From Prinia subflava (lineage: Eukaryota > Chordata > Aves > Passeriformes > Cisticolidae): a DNA stretch of 64,000 nt. The notes beneath the pieces were generated by a model. The model saw only the letters and a program-made list of their open reading frames with translations. It did no database searches and was not told the origin of the DNA. Shown here in pieces: positions 49,601-62,348 of this stretch. Position 1 is the first letter of the stretch; the number at the start of each line of letters is the position of its first letter. Location of the stretch: positions 75,666,472 to 75,730,471 of the forward strand of contig NC_086249.1 of assembly GCF_021018805.1 (NCBI RefSeq), written 5' to 3'. Both the position numbers and the translations under genes were made by a program.

Positions 49601-52140
49601 TGTGAAAATTCAACCTTTTCAAGGTTGTCTCTAGTCTATAGCCAAAAACATCAGATGCAGAGCTGAAAATAATGAACTATATAAATACACATGTAGTTTC
49701 TTCATTTAACCTTCCCGAGTATGCTCCTCGGGTGCTTCATGCTGGATCAGTTTTCATCTGCTAAAGATCTGTCCTAATACCTGGAAATTAAGAAATTTAG
49801 TTCAAAAATGACTTTTTGAATAAGTTTGGAAGTGGTAAAATATAGTACCTGACTGAAGTTGCAAAAAAATTTTTAAATAGTGTGTGTTGGACTTATTTTT
49901 CTATTCTTTTGCCAAAGAGACTGATGGAGTTAATATACCTGGTGTTCCTGATGTTCATGAGCATTTTTTTCCAGTACTGTTACTCCATTGTGTTCTTTCT
50001 CATGTAATGTTTTTCAGAACTGAACAAATCACTGTTCTGGTATTTCATTTTGTTCTCGTATTCTCCTTCATGTTCCACATGTAAAGGAAGAAAAAATATT
50101 TTTACTGCAATACAAAATAGTGAGAATCATATCACTGATAATCTAGTCTGTAAACAGACACTAATCAAGAAACCCACCCTTATCCCAGCATAATGCTATT
50201 TAGCAATTAATTGCAAAGTTGTTTGTAGGTTGGTTTGTGACTTGTACATTTCAATTTAGCCTCACCAGATACTCCTTCCACACAGATAAGTAGATTCCTC
50301 CTGTCTAGCCTCACCTTCAGCAACAGGTCTCCAGCTGGTATTTTGGGGTGATACTTTGAGCATGGCTCACAAAATAGAACCCAGGTGGAGACACTGGAAA
50401 AAAAAGCCCTTGGAAAGGTCATTATTTAACTATTTCCCATGTGAGCCTCCCCTCTTCTGCCCAGCATTACAGCAAGTGTACATGACAATGAAAATATGGG
50501 CTGACATTCCAGAATAAGACAAACCTATAGAAAACCAATGACTTCGGGACTCTTGCTGTGAAAGAATAATCCATAATGATTTTGCACATGTGCAAGGAAT
50601 GAAAAGACTGTACTTTCACGAACCTGACATAGCTAAGAAGAGCTTCAAGCCTTCATCAGCAGACACAGGCTTCTTGGATCCCAGTGACTGCAGGATGTGA
50701 GTCATTGGAGTTTAGCAAAGCATAGATGAGAGCTGACTGCATCCAAGTTCTCTGTTTTTGTGACCCTGCAAAGGCCCATGCAGCACCAGAGGCTTCCCTT
50801 CCATGCTGAGTACTCTTCAGATGTCAGATGATGTTTCTCTTTGTGGCTGATCCCAATCTAGAGCTACATTTTAGAGGTAACAAAGCACAAAGCCTCGATT
50901 TGTCTTTCACCATCATGCAAGATTCCTTCAGAAGATCCTTCAGAAACACAGAAAAGGCACAAAAATCCCCATCAATTACAAGTTGTCCTTGTACCATACG
51001 CTTTGGAGACAATTTAAAGAAAAAGATGGGTCTAGATGAGAAATAAATATGCCACATCTAAAGCGTATTTTTAAACTGAAAATATCTCTCTCCTCAGGGA
51101 ATTACAACACTCTTACCAACAAAGCAGAATAGAAATATATCAAGGCCAGCTTCTCAGAGTGGGTTTAAAAGGTGGTTTTATTTCTCACTCAAGTTTTTTG
51201 AAGTTTGAATATGCCATTTGGGCTTGTGTTGTAATGGGCAATATAGAAGGATTGAAATGCTTAAAAATTACATAATTATCACTGTAATTTAACACTCAGT
51301 TAATGAAGGCTTGAACTGTTGCCCATATTGCCATAGTGTAGCTAGCTGGTATCCATACTGAACAGAGTTTACTTTTGCAAAAAACCGAGTTAGAAATAAA
51401 GGTTAATCCACTGCCATATAAATATTTGATCTTGCAATGATCCCATTAACCTTTCTCATACACAAGGATTAGGCATAAGTAGCTAGCAAAATACTAACCT
51501 TATTTAAAATTGCAGAGCTGTGAGTACCCAACTTTTTTTTTTATTCTTTCACGTAGGTGCAAAAGTTCAAAGCTTCCTCTGCAAAGTGATCAAGCCCAAA
51601 GTCTCACAGGTTTTGCTAATGTGTTAAAATCATGCTGCAATCAGCAGTTCAATGAAGCAAACTCAATTAAAAAAAAATCATCTCTGTTGACTTGATTTGA
51701 ATCCTAGCCTGACTACAAGAGTGAAAAGGAGTTAGGAAGTTCATCTGAGTGGACTTTTCAGCACACCCTTTCACCAATAACTCAGGAGAGACTTATCCTA
51801 CAGCTATGACTGAACCTCCCAGCAGTGCCAGTAACAGAGAGATCCTCTCTTGGCTGGTCCTAGCAGTGGTCGTGCCAAGTTTTATGATGTTAACAGCTAG
51901 AAGTAAACCAACACCAATGTCTTCTCATTAGTGAGACCTATCTACTTCCCAATGGGGGGACTCTGGAGAGCTGCACTGCTCTGAGCTTTTCAACTCTGCA
52001 AGACCTCAGTGAAAAATAAATGCAGTCAACAGCTGCACTGCAAAATCCAGCTCCAGTGCTGAGTGCAGTAGCTTGGATGTCTACATGTGTGATTGTAGAG
52101 TTACTGTTTGCAGGCAGAGGAAGGCATTAATCACGAGGCC
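46693..52140. other. Unique non-coding sequence
   Basis: No gene or named interspersed repeat. A GC-rich patch at about 48,960-49,240 is embedded in AT-rich DNA; frames there lie on both strands and match nothing I know. The (AAAT)n array at 47,933 is listed separately. Confidence 0.6.
47933..47960 (+). repeat. (AAAT)n microsatellite
   Basis: About six AAAT/TAAA units followed by AAAATAA. Likely length-polymorphic. Confidence 0.92.
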
Positions 52141-52240
52141 ATAGAATAATTTAGGCTAGAATGGGCTTCTGGAGGTCATCTAATCTAACCCCTGCTGAAA
52201 TAAGAAAGTTCAAAACCAGAGCAGGTTGCCCAGCACTTGC
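52141..52240 (-). mobile_element. CR1 LINE 3' end fragment, minus strand
   Basis: Plus-strand ATAGAATAATTTAGGCTAGAATGG, GGAGGTCATCTAATCTAACC, CCCTGCTGAAAT and GCAGGTTGCCCAG follow the reverse complement of a CR1 3' end. The fragment is about 100 bases and moderately diverged. Confidence 0.85.
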
Positions 52241-55200
52241 ATCTTCTGTGAGAGCTTTATGTGGCAGGGAATGGCACACAGAGAGGAGTAGTGCAACAGC
52301 AGGAAAGTGTCACTGAGAATAAGAGCGTATGATGGCTGTGAAGTATGGTCCGAAATTTCTATATGCTCCACTGTTTGGCAGTCTGTTCCCATCCTCCAAC
52401 CCTAGAGGAAAGCTAGCAATAATTAATCTGTATTTTCTTTAAGCAAACTTTTTTGGCATGTTGCCATGGGAGGTCAGCTTCACTATTTCAGGAGAAGAAC
52501 ATGCCAGGTTGCTAAGGGATGAATTTAAAATCAAAAAATAATTACAACCCTGATAGCGGATTAACCCATAAACTAATACTGTGATTGTATTTTGAATGAT
52601 AGAGCTAATATTTTAGTCAGGTTAAAAAAACCCCATAGATAATATGCACCTGTGTTTTATGGATTACATGAATCAACCTTTTCGGCATGAAAATAGAAGC
52701 TGTTTGCAAAAGAGGCTTTGGGTCTCCCATGAGCTTGTGCAGCATCTAGCTCGTCAGAGGTGCTCAAAAAACATCCAAAAATATTAAGTTATTTATTATA
52801 GCAAGTTGTTTATTCTGGTGTTTTTGCAGATCTTTTGTCCCATGTACTCTTTCAACTCTAAGTTCCCGGAAAAAATAGCTGCTCTAGGCTATCCCTAAGG
52901 AGATGATGGCAAGGTGAGTTGCCAGGGCACCACTGAGTCTTTGGGCATTTCCAGAAGCAGCAGTGATGAACAAGACCAGCCCTGCAGCTGCTGCCATTCA
53001 AGTCCCATTTGGTGCAATACCCCCACAGCCACACAGACAGTTCTGGAAAAACTGACTCCAGGAACACCAGCACCCCCAGATGAAGGCAGCTTGTGCAGCC
53101 CACTTGGCAGGAGAGTACCTGTGGCTGGTGGCAGAGAGGTGGTGGAGATGCTGCACCACCCCACCACTCTGTGACCTCCTGAGCAGCTGTGTCTGGCAGG
53201 CCTTGTCACCACTCAGGCACCTGCCAGTGCTGCCCATCTCTCTGCATGAGAGGAGATTTCCCTCTGTATGGACAGCCCATTTTGGGCATGCTCCACCTCC
53301 ATTTATAATGGCAGCTGAAGCATATTTGAGATGACCCATTGCTGAAAGATGGAAATCTGCAATTATGTTTCTGTAAGAACAATTATTACCACAGATCATG
53401 GTGAAACTGGATAGAAGTCTTTACTACAGTTATGGTTTCACCAAATGACTCATGTTTATTTCTCCCTTATGGCAGCAGAAATGGCAAAAAGTAGATGTCT
53501 GGACATTTTAATGTACCTGGCATAGATGGCAATATATTTGCACTTGCATCTAGCTAATATGCACTTGCTAGACTGCACACTTTATAATCTGCAACAGAAG
53601 TTGGCAGCCTCTCCACCTCTCATCTAAGATTTAATGGAAGGTACTGCAGTCTTCTATTAATAGCATCATTTCTCCTAGCTACAGCGCATGGGCTACTGAG
53701 CATAACATGAGGAATTGCCTCAGTACAGCAGCTTGAAAACATGCCATTGTCATAAACAGCAAATCAGGGACGACAGCATAAATGAGCTGAACACACCTTT
53801 TGACTGATTGCACATTTCCATTTGCTTATCTACTTGTTAGTTTGCAAATTTAATTATTTTCCAAAGAGTTTCTAATAATTACTGCAAATTAGTGAGCTAC
53901 TGTTGCATTACACATTGTTAGACTGACCTGACTAGAAGAAGAAGAATTAAATAGCAGAAAATAGTAGAAATTAAAATGGAAAAAGAAATTAAATTCTCAT
54001 AACAAGCGTAAGATTACTGCACATTTTCTCGTCATTCAGAAATAACAAAGTGCAGGAAAGCCCTATGCTTTAAGATCTCTCCTGAAGGAACAGATGCCCT
54101 TATTTGTCACTCTCCCTTGCCTTTGCCCCCCACCAAAAAAAGCAGGGAATAATATATATACTATGGTGAATGTCAATGCTGACATAATCTATAGCACTTC
54201 TTAGGTTAGGAACCACCTGATCACATCTTTCTTGTTTATCCAGCCTGTGGTCATTTGTTGGGAATACCATGCCATGTTTTTAAGGAAGCATTGGTCAAAT
54301 CTCAGTCTTGTCAAGAGCAAGTGGCCCTTGGTAATAGATCAACTAGGCTGTAAGAAGTGTTTTGCAACAGAAATAATCTCAAATCAGGAGGCCTGGCTTT
54401 GGGGCAGGATTTAAGTCCCACAGCCTCTTGGCCCAGCCAGGAAACCAGCAGCTCTGCTGTGCTCAGGTGGAGGTGTGGGGGACAGGAACTGCCAGCCTGA
54501 GCCCAGGGTGCTGTGGCTCACCAAGCACCCCTGACACCCCACAGACACAGGGCACTGCTTTGGGTGGGTTAGATGCCAAACTGGGATCATCTCTGGACAA
54601 AGGTGAAACAGATGACTACCCCAAATCACCAATGTAAACCATGCATAAACTTCACACTGCCATGACACACAGTCCCCTGGGGCAGACACTTTTTCCAAAT
54701 AATTTTATAACGTGTACAAAGAAAAATTAGTACATTTTCCCCCTCCTTTCTCATTTCAAATTGACTTTTCAGGTCAAAGAAAGGAGAAAGAGCTCTCACA
54801 TCAAATTCAGCAGATGATTCATAAAATTAATTTTTGAAGTTACAAAAATAAGATGTCTAAAAAACCTGAAGCACTGCATGTCCTTTCACTCATTTTTGAT
54901 CTCATCTCTTTGACTGGATCAATAGCAAAAGCAACTGCAGAAAGACTATCCAGGAAGGAAATCTTTAATAAAATACTGGTTCCTATGGTGAGTGCTAACA
55001 GGGCTAGGGTGGAGATGATTGACATTAGCAGCCAGTGTACACAGTGGAGAGAAACTACTGACGCAGAGACAGCCATGCACAGGGGTGAGCTGAGCTGAAC
55101 ACACCTGAAGCTCAGTCCACAGTCTATCCTCATTATATTTAAAATGCATTCCCACTGTGTCCTCCTTTGGCTGTGTCCTGGCTTGGTCATGAGAAAGGTC

Positions 55201-56306
55201 CATGAAAAAATAATGTGGTCTTTGAACCAGAAATCATTCTTTGACCTCACTAGGATTTTTATCAGGGAAGAAACTGGGAGAACTTGATTTACATTGCTGC
55301 ATTTTCTTCCTGCTGAGCAAGGAAGGAGCCCCATCAAGGCAAACTGCTGATTTCTACCATCAGGTTTGTGTTCATGAGGCTCCATTCACTGGTGGCATAA
55401 GGCTGTGGGAGCTGAGGGGGACCCCCTTGGTAGAAAATGCTTTGATGTCTAAGTCCAGTAAAGACTTGTCTAGATTGTAGAAAATTAAGATGAATTAAAT
55501 TTAATTTCATATGTGAGAAAGCAATTAAGCATCAAGGTTTACAGGTGATTGGGTCTGCTGTACTGGAAATATTTTTTGGTGGCTTCAGTTAAACCTTATC
55601 TGATTCTTCTACAAATTCAGAGATTATCTTGGATTCCCTTTCTCAAGGGATGCAGCACGTCAGCCTGGCTTCATGTGCACTTTGCTTCCTAGCAGCAGAG
55701 CCCTCTCCAGCTGAGGGAATCTGACTTTCATTCCCTTTCCTGCACATCAGTCTTTAATGTTTCTTCTTATGATTACACTAGATTAAAGAAATAGGCTAAT
55801 GCTGCAGGATTTCCTGATATAGCCATCAAGGGCAAAAGCAGTACCAAGCCTGGAGTGCAAAATACTGTCTAAAAATTTCTCTTGGTTTTATGCTACTGTT
55901 GGGGGTACTTTGATGCCTAAATTTAAATACAGTACAACTGAGAAAGGAGCACAGTGGATTAGATAGTAAATAGAGAACTATAGGTGCAAATTAGATGTCC
56001 TGACTAACCTATATCTTTCTGCAGACCATACAAAAAAGCCATGGAAGTTGATGGCCTAGTTGCCCACATCTAATATGTTAATGCTAACATCGTCCTAATC
56101 TCATGCTGAGATCCCACACTACTCCTGACAGATTTTTATTTAATTTGACTTTTAAGGCATCCTTTGATGGACAATATGTCTCCCTAAGAAAGCATCCTAC
56201 TTAGCCTGACTGTTATTATATTTGGGGACAAAACAGAAAAAAACAGTCTCCTTTGATGGTGTTTAACCCTTTCTCATTTTCTTTCCTGTAGCCTGTTGTG
56301 CTTTTC
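52241..56306. other. Unique non-coding sequence with one long open frame
   Basis: A GC-richer block at about 52,890-53,320 carries overlapping frames on both strands, the longest 133 codons on minus, none recognised. The 181-codon minus frame at 54,840-55,385 is listed separately. The block at 53,820-53,935 is AT-rich with TAATTA cores. A GC-rich patch lies at 54,415-54,600. Confidence 0.6.
54840..55385 (-). other. 181-codon open frame, unrecognised, probably not a gene
   Basis: This is the longest ATG-started frame I noted in the window. The translation has a strongly hydrophobic stretch at residues about 107-144 (containing MSIISTLALLALTIG) that would make one or two membrane helices. The start context is poor, with T at -3 though G at +4. 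I recognise no family, see no promoter or CpG island, and see no neighbouring exons. A rough estimate is that a frame this long has about a one-in-ten chance of arising somewhere in a window of this composition. Left unassigned. Confidence 0.1.
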
Positions 56307-56470
56307 CATAGAGCCATAGAATGTTTTGTCTTGGAAGAGACCTTAAAGATCATCTTGTTCTTACAACCCCCATGCCAAGTGCAGGGACACCTTCCACTAG
56401 GCAATGTTGCTAGAAGACCCAGCCAGCCTGATCTTGAACACCTCCAGGGATGAGATCCACAACTTCACTG
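56307..56470 (-). mobile_element. CR1 LINE 3' end, minus strand
   Basis: Plus-strand CATAGAGCCATAGAATG, GAGACCTTAAAGATCATCTTG, GCAGGGACACCTTCCACTAG, GATCTTGAACACCTCCAGGG and ATCCACAACTTC are the reverse complement of a young-type avian CR1 3' end. The element starts (in its own sense) upstream of 56,470 and is 5' truncated there. Confidence 0.93.
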
Positions 56471-57802
56471 ATCTTCTCTTCTAGCAGTGAATAGATTTTG
56501 CCTATGGAGGTGCAGAACTTTTCAGTTTTCCTTATGAAGTAAGGAAATGAATGAATTTCACACCAGTTTGTTGCATTCCTCAGTTCATCATGAGTGTTCT
56601 GAGGTACAGACCCAACTTCCAGAATGTTTGCTACCTCACTTTCCCTACCCTCTGCCACCCTGCAGAGGGGTTGTGTTTGCCAGCTTTGATCTTTCTCTCA
56701 CACCTTTAGAATAAGATGGGAAAATATTTGATTAAATCAGCCCCAGGGCAAACCTTGTTCCAGATAACGGGTGTTTGTTCCTAAAGATCTAAATCCCAGA
56801 CAGATACATCAGATGTTCTCAGCAAAGCAGGTGTTTTCAGAGCAGGCTTCATCTGTTCTGTTCTTGGCACCTTTCTCCAGACCTGTGACTCCTTCCAGCG
56901 GTGTGGGCTGCTCTCCCTTTGGATTTTGGAGGAGGGAAAATGAAGGGCTGAAAGCTCCGCTTCTGATGGTGTGACTGTGGCATACATTTTCTGACTTTGG
57001 AGGTCTTAACTAGATCCCTCACCACCATGCCACCTGACATAAACCCACAAGTTCATGTGTGCTCAGTCTGTGCCTGTGCACAGAGCCACCTCCCACGGGC
57101 TTTTGGGGAGGAGAACACCGGGAACCCATGCCACAGCAGGTCATGCAGCCTCCCATTTATGGCCACAGCCACAGGCTACAGGCCAGGACAATGGCCCATG
57201 CCATGGGCTCTGCCCTTGACCACGAGAGACTTAAGGGACAACCCCAAGAGAGTCCAGTCAGATCATTTGTCACCATCTCCCTTCCCTGCAGCCTGTAAAC
57301 CTGCCACAGGGAAGAATCCATAATGGCTGTACCTTGGAGCTCATCACTGTGAACCTACTACCTCCTCCCTAGAACTTTGCTCGATAAATTTTAATGTAAT
57401 TTACCCTTGCTTTTATTTTTTTTCTCCTTTCATGCCTTTCAAATTATATGCCTCAACACTGGCTCATTGCATGTCAGTACTGCTATTAGGTAACTACCAA
57501 ATGAATTTCAAAAGCCTAAAAAGGCTTCCAAGAGACCACTTTTTTGTTTACAGAGATGAAGAGGCTGATCAACCCTTCTGGAAATATAAGATTTTTGAAA
57601 AAAGGGGCTCTGTCAAGCCCCTTTAGAACTTATTCGATTTTTAAACAAAAATAAGCCTTTTAGTAGACTTGTAAGTTGCTACAGTACTCTGCTTTCAGAG
57701 TTGTTTCTTCTCTCAATATTATTACTAAAGTAAGGAAAACTGGTGAGTTTTTACCTCAGCGACAGAGGTTATTTTTCCTAAAAATTTAGACACATTCTCC
57801 CA

Positions 57803-57803
<1 letters not shown>

Positions 57804-57853
<50 letters not shown>
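57804..57853 (+). repeat. Uninterrupted run of 50 A
   Basis: The homopolymer is pure as given. The 40 bases before it contain no AATAAA signal, and no matching target-site duplication is evident around it, so a processed-pseudogene tail is not supported. It is either an expanded mononucleotide repeat or a sequence-assembly length estimate; true length is uncertain because such runs are error-prone. Confidence 0.9.
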
Positions 57854-57856
<3 letters not shown>

Positions 57857-60800
57857 AAGCTAAAAATCATTTATCAACAAGACATAAAAAATATTAATCA
57901 TAATGTGATGAGGAACAAGAGATCAATTTTTTCTTTAATCCATATTTCTGATAAATATGATGCATACCTTTCTAAGCTGCTATTCTTGTCTTTTCCCCTG
58001 CTAATCTTGGGCTAATGCAAGCCTCTGCAACTAAAACCAGAAATTAATAGAACACTTTTTTCTATTAGACATCCGAAAAATGCATTTCCGAACCAAACCA
58101 CCACATGGAGTGCAGCTTTTAGAGATGGAGAATGTGTGATCTTAACTCCTCTCACCTTTGCTCATTCAGTTTACATAAATTCAATTCAACATATCAGCTA
58201 ATACTTATCACTATGCTGCTCCTCTCTGAAAGGGTTTTCTTTCAGCAGAAGCACCACACACAGCAGAAGAAGAGGAAGGAGCATAAATTAACACAGGATT
58301 CCAAAAAAGGCAGGATTTGCAGTGCTGTGCTTCATATGTACCTCTGGAGCTTGTTTCTTTTTCAGGCAGTTTCTCCTATTGGAAACAGGAATTTTCCACA
58401 GCCTCACTTCAACAGATGAGTGAGATGTAGCAAGCTGGTTTTGTCCACCTAGAATCTAAGCAGGAAATCCAGGAGGATTCATAACACAAGGGGTTGGGAT
58501 AAATACTTCCTCATTCACTCCTTCTGCCAACAGACAAAAAACAGAAGTTTACCTACATTCTTGGTTGAGATCTGACATTTGAAACAGGCTTTCCTGTCTG
58601 CAGAAGGTATCCTGATAACAGTGCTGCACTTGCTCCTAAAATAAGTAAAATCCTGGTTTCCATAAACCAGACTAGCAGCTCTCTGTGGGTTTGCCACAGA
58701 TTTCCATGGAAGTAGAATCATTCTCCACCTAAAGCATCTCTGCTCTGAGACTATCAGAGAAATAATACTAATGAAAATTTCACCACAGTAACCACCAATT
58801 ATTTATTTTAATTGTTTTATTAAAGTACTGAATTTATAGACAAAATACAGACACAAAGCTAAGATTAGGACCCAACAGGAGATCAAATGACCTCTGATAA
58901 TTAACTGCCTCTCTTTTAAAAGGCCAGTCATTTGAGGATCATTCTGTCAGGGAAGAGATGGGAAGAAGAGGCAAGGATTTGATTTGATAAATTAAAAGAG
59001 GATAACAAAAAATAGTACAGTCATTGTTAGTTTGCTACATTGTAAGCTTTCAAGGGTCTCTAGAGATCCCTGTGTCACCATGAAGGAGTTTAGCCTGAGT
59101 TAATCCATCTAAAGGAACTGGTGAACACTCTCCTAATCTCTAATATTTATGGGCTTTTGAGAGGGAACAACACAGGGGAGAGATTTAAAACCTCAGATGA
59201 GCAAAACCTTGCAAGTGTATCCTTAACCTTGAGCACCCTCTTCTCCTTAGGAAAGTGGCTGAACATTTCTTTCTAATCTCATTGACATTTTCTAAATCCT
59301 ATTGTCTTTCACGGAGCCCACAGGTATTACCTGAGAGCTTTTCTGAAGAATATTTGCCCTTCCACAGCACCGCTGATTGTTGAACTTGTGCTCGCTCCAC
59401 CACCTCCTGTTGCCATTCCTCTTTCAGTATTTGTATTTATAATTTCTTAAGTGAGAGGCCACTATTAAATCATATATTAATTGCTTTCTTTCAGATTATT
59501 CTCTTTTTAAACCTCAGATGTACTCCCAGTAATTTTTCTAATACACACAACAAACCATCTTCTCCACCTCTGATTTATAGGATGTCATTAATTTTATCTC
59601 TAGTGTGCCTCCTCAGCTGCTTTATTCCTGTTCCATATGAAGAGCAGCTCACAGCTGATCCCACATAGCTGAAGGAAACCTAGACTCCCACCTGTGAGCA
59701 GGGAATAACTGAGGCTCATAAACAAACACCCAAAGCAGTTCACAAAGATGGCTGAAGTCTAAGTCCAGCAAGGACTCTGGTGGGACATTTCTTGCCAAGC
59801 AGAAAGGCACAGAGCTGAGTTCTGGCAGATGATTTGCTTGTCTCTGTGTCCTGCCCATCTTGCCATGATGAGGAACCAGAGTTCTCCAGCTGGGTGAGCC
59901 ACCTGGGCACTTGCCTACTTGAGTCTCCCTGGTTTCCATCTCTCTCTCAGCCTACGTGGCAGAGCTATTGTAGCTAAGCCTTATTTTCCACCTTTTTTTT
60001 TTTCCTTTTACACACAAAAGCAGTTACATCACAGGTTTTCATGTCCAAAACCAAGACAAAGCAAAAGCAAATCCCCACATCTTGGATGTCTAAAACTGTC
60101 CTTGAAAATATGTTTTTCCCAGCTTCACAAGTAGTAATGAGTTATGCTTTCATATCTGTATCCTAAGCCAACACTACTGAAACATTGATCAAAAGGATAG
60201 CACGGCAGGGCTTTCCAGCCCACCAGGATGTTCCCCTTGGCTGTGTACTCAGATTACAGATGTCTACTACAGCACGCAGAGGGTACATTCATTTGAGCAT
60301 CATTCAGTTTTAACGAGAATGATGATGGGGGAGAAGCTGGCAAGAGGAAAAGAAGAGGGCAGTACATTAATGAACTCTCCTAAATCAGCGTGTGTAACCA
60401 TCCAGCCTCTTCAAAAAGACAGCAGTCAGCGCCCAGAAAAATAACTCATTGCAAAAGAGATGTCTCCTTTTCAGCTGTGGTTATTGCTCTGCCCACATGG
60501 GCATTGTGTGCAGTGTACTTAGAGATAACATCTGACACAATTTTTCTTTTCTATTAAAGAAAGTGTATTTTAGTCAATGGAATTGATTTATTCCTTTCCT
60601 TGCTTAAATGGGAAATTGTCTTTTAACCAAGATTTCCCTTTCAGCTCAGAAGTAAAGTAATGAACCATCCCTTTGGTGCGTTTTTCCTTATAATAGTTGT
60701 CAGCAAGCCCTCAATTTCACTATCTGGAATACATTTTACTGCATTACTGCCTTTTTTTATTATTATTATTGCATTTGATATGCTTTGCAGCAGTGAGCTG

Positions 60801-62257
60801 ATTTTAGTTTTAATTTTAAACAACAACAAAACCTAGTCCATTCCCAAGTATGTATGAGTGTGGTAAATGTAGGAACAGTTTTCCATCCTTCACTTAGAGC
60901 AGAAAAAAAATTTATGCTGCAACAAGAATTTCAGTAATTAAATGGTACAAGTGATTTTCACAAATATGCTCCTGCTGTGAGACCTTTTGCTGCAGATTAA
61001 CTTTTACATCCACTTCAGCAAAAAAAAAAGAACAACTAACAAGCAGTTCAATAACCTCACTCCCCGCTAAGTTTTTCCTGAAATCAAACTCTTTATTGTT
61101 CTCCACCCAGTCATTGTGGGAAAGGGGACCAGTTGGAAAGAAGTAAGATAAAACATGGTAGAGCATTGGTTCTAATTTTCTGTTTGTGTTCTCGAGAAAG
61201 GTTTTGGCACGTCCCCACAGTTTCTGATGTAGATCGCTGATTTGTAATGGGACTTTGCAGCAAGATACTCATTTTCCATGTGGTTAAAATTGCTTCCTGA
61301 TATTTCTCAAAAGAGCACAATGGGGATTAGAAATTGCTGCAGTATCTCATTTGTGGAGCTCTGCTGGTGAAGTGTAATTGTTCTGAAGTCATGCATGCCC
61401 TCTGCCCAAAAGCCAGATTCCACATGTGGCATGGAAGAAACATCCATATGTGTGACCCCTGTGTGCATTGCAGCCTCCCCTTCCCTCTGCCCATGGCCCA
61501 GTCCTGGCTCCAGGACACTGGGTTCAGAGAGCCAGAGGACAACCAACATCCCTCATGGACCACGTGCTCAAGGAAATGTCTATCTGCTCCCACAGCACAC
61601 ACAGAGCCCACAGCAGAGATAAAATTCAGCTTCATCATGGACATTCTAATATTCTCTGCTCATCTTAAGGTCTGATCTGCCAGAGGGATGTGGAGTCTTG
61701 GGTGTTATTTTGGCAGGACGTCCTCTCCTAGGTTTTGAAGCTGCAGATTAAAGCTCAAAAATGCGAAGCAAGGAACCCTCAAAGTGCAGAAAGCACTTGC
61801 TCATTAGAAAAAAACAGACAAGAATCATTTTTTAAAGGCTTGTTGAGCCACTCCCATTATTTTGGAAGGGGCAGATCACAATTTTGGAATGCCTCAAGAG
61901 AAAAACAGTGAACTCCTGTTCAGGGAAGAAATGGTCTCTTGACCTCCCCGCCCTGCACTAGCACAGCCTGGACTATTCCCTGTGCTTCCAGTGGAGCCAG
62001 GATTTCACCCACCTCCTCTAGTGTTTTCCTATAGCATCTTCTCTGTGCATGAACTAAGAGCACAAGTTCACATTTAGGAAAAAGATATCTTTGGTGTAGC
62101 TTTTAGTGGCATAGGAACTGACTAGTGATATGCTTGAAAAAACCAGAAAACCAATTGAAATATTCAGATAACTCTTCAATGCTCTATGTATACAATAAAC
62201 AGGATATTTCTGTAAAATGATGTTTCAATACTCTTGATTTAGATTGCTGTTGGCTGG

Positions 62258-62348
62258 TCTCTTTCTCTTCCTTTCCCTTCTCTTTCCTTTTTCTTTCTCT
62301 TTTCCTTTATTTACTCTCCTTTTTAATTCCTTTCTTCTCTTTCACCTC
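62258..62348 (+). repeat. Polypyrimidine (CT-rich) tract
   Basis: About 90 bases of almost only C and T with a few A, built of irregular TTTC, TTCC and CTTT units. It is low complexity; its mirror-like content could form unusual DNA structure, but no exact mirror repeat was verified. Confidence 0.85.

Noticed and set aside
54853..55098. Plus-strand 81-codon frame with a vague MS4A-like pattern (TGSIAKATAE...SRK)
   Set aside because: The resemblance depends on ad hoc gap placement, charged residues sit where a membrane helix is expected, and the known exon structure of that family is not matched.
57430..57803. Processed pseudogene ending in the 50-A run
   Set aside because: No AATAAA near the run, no protein similarity in the upstream frames, and no matching direct repeats around the tract.
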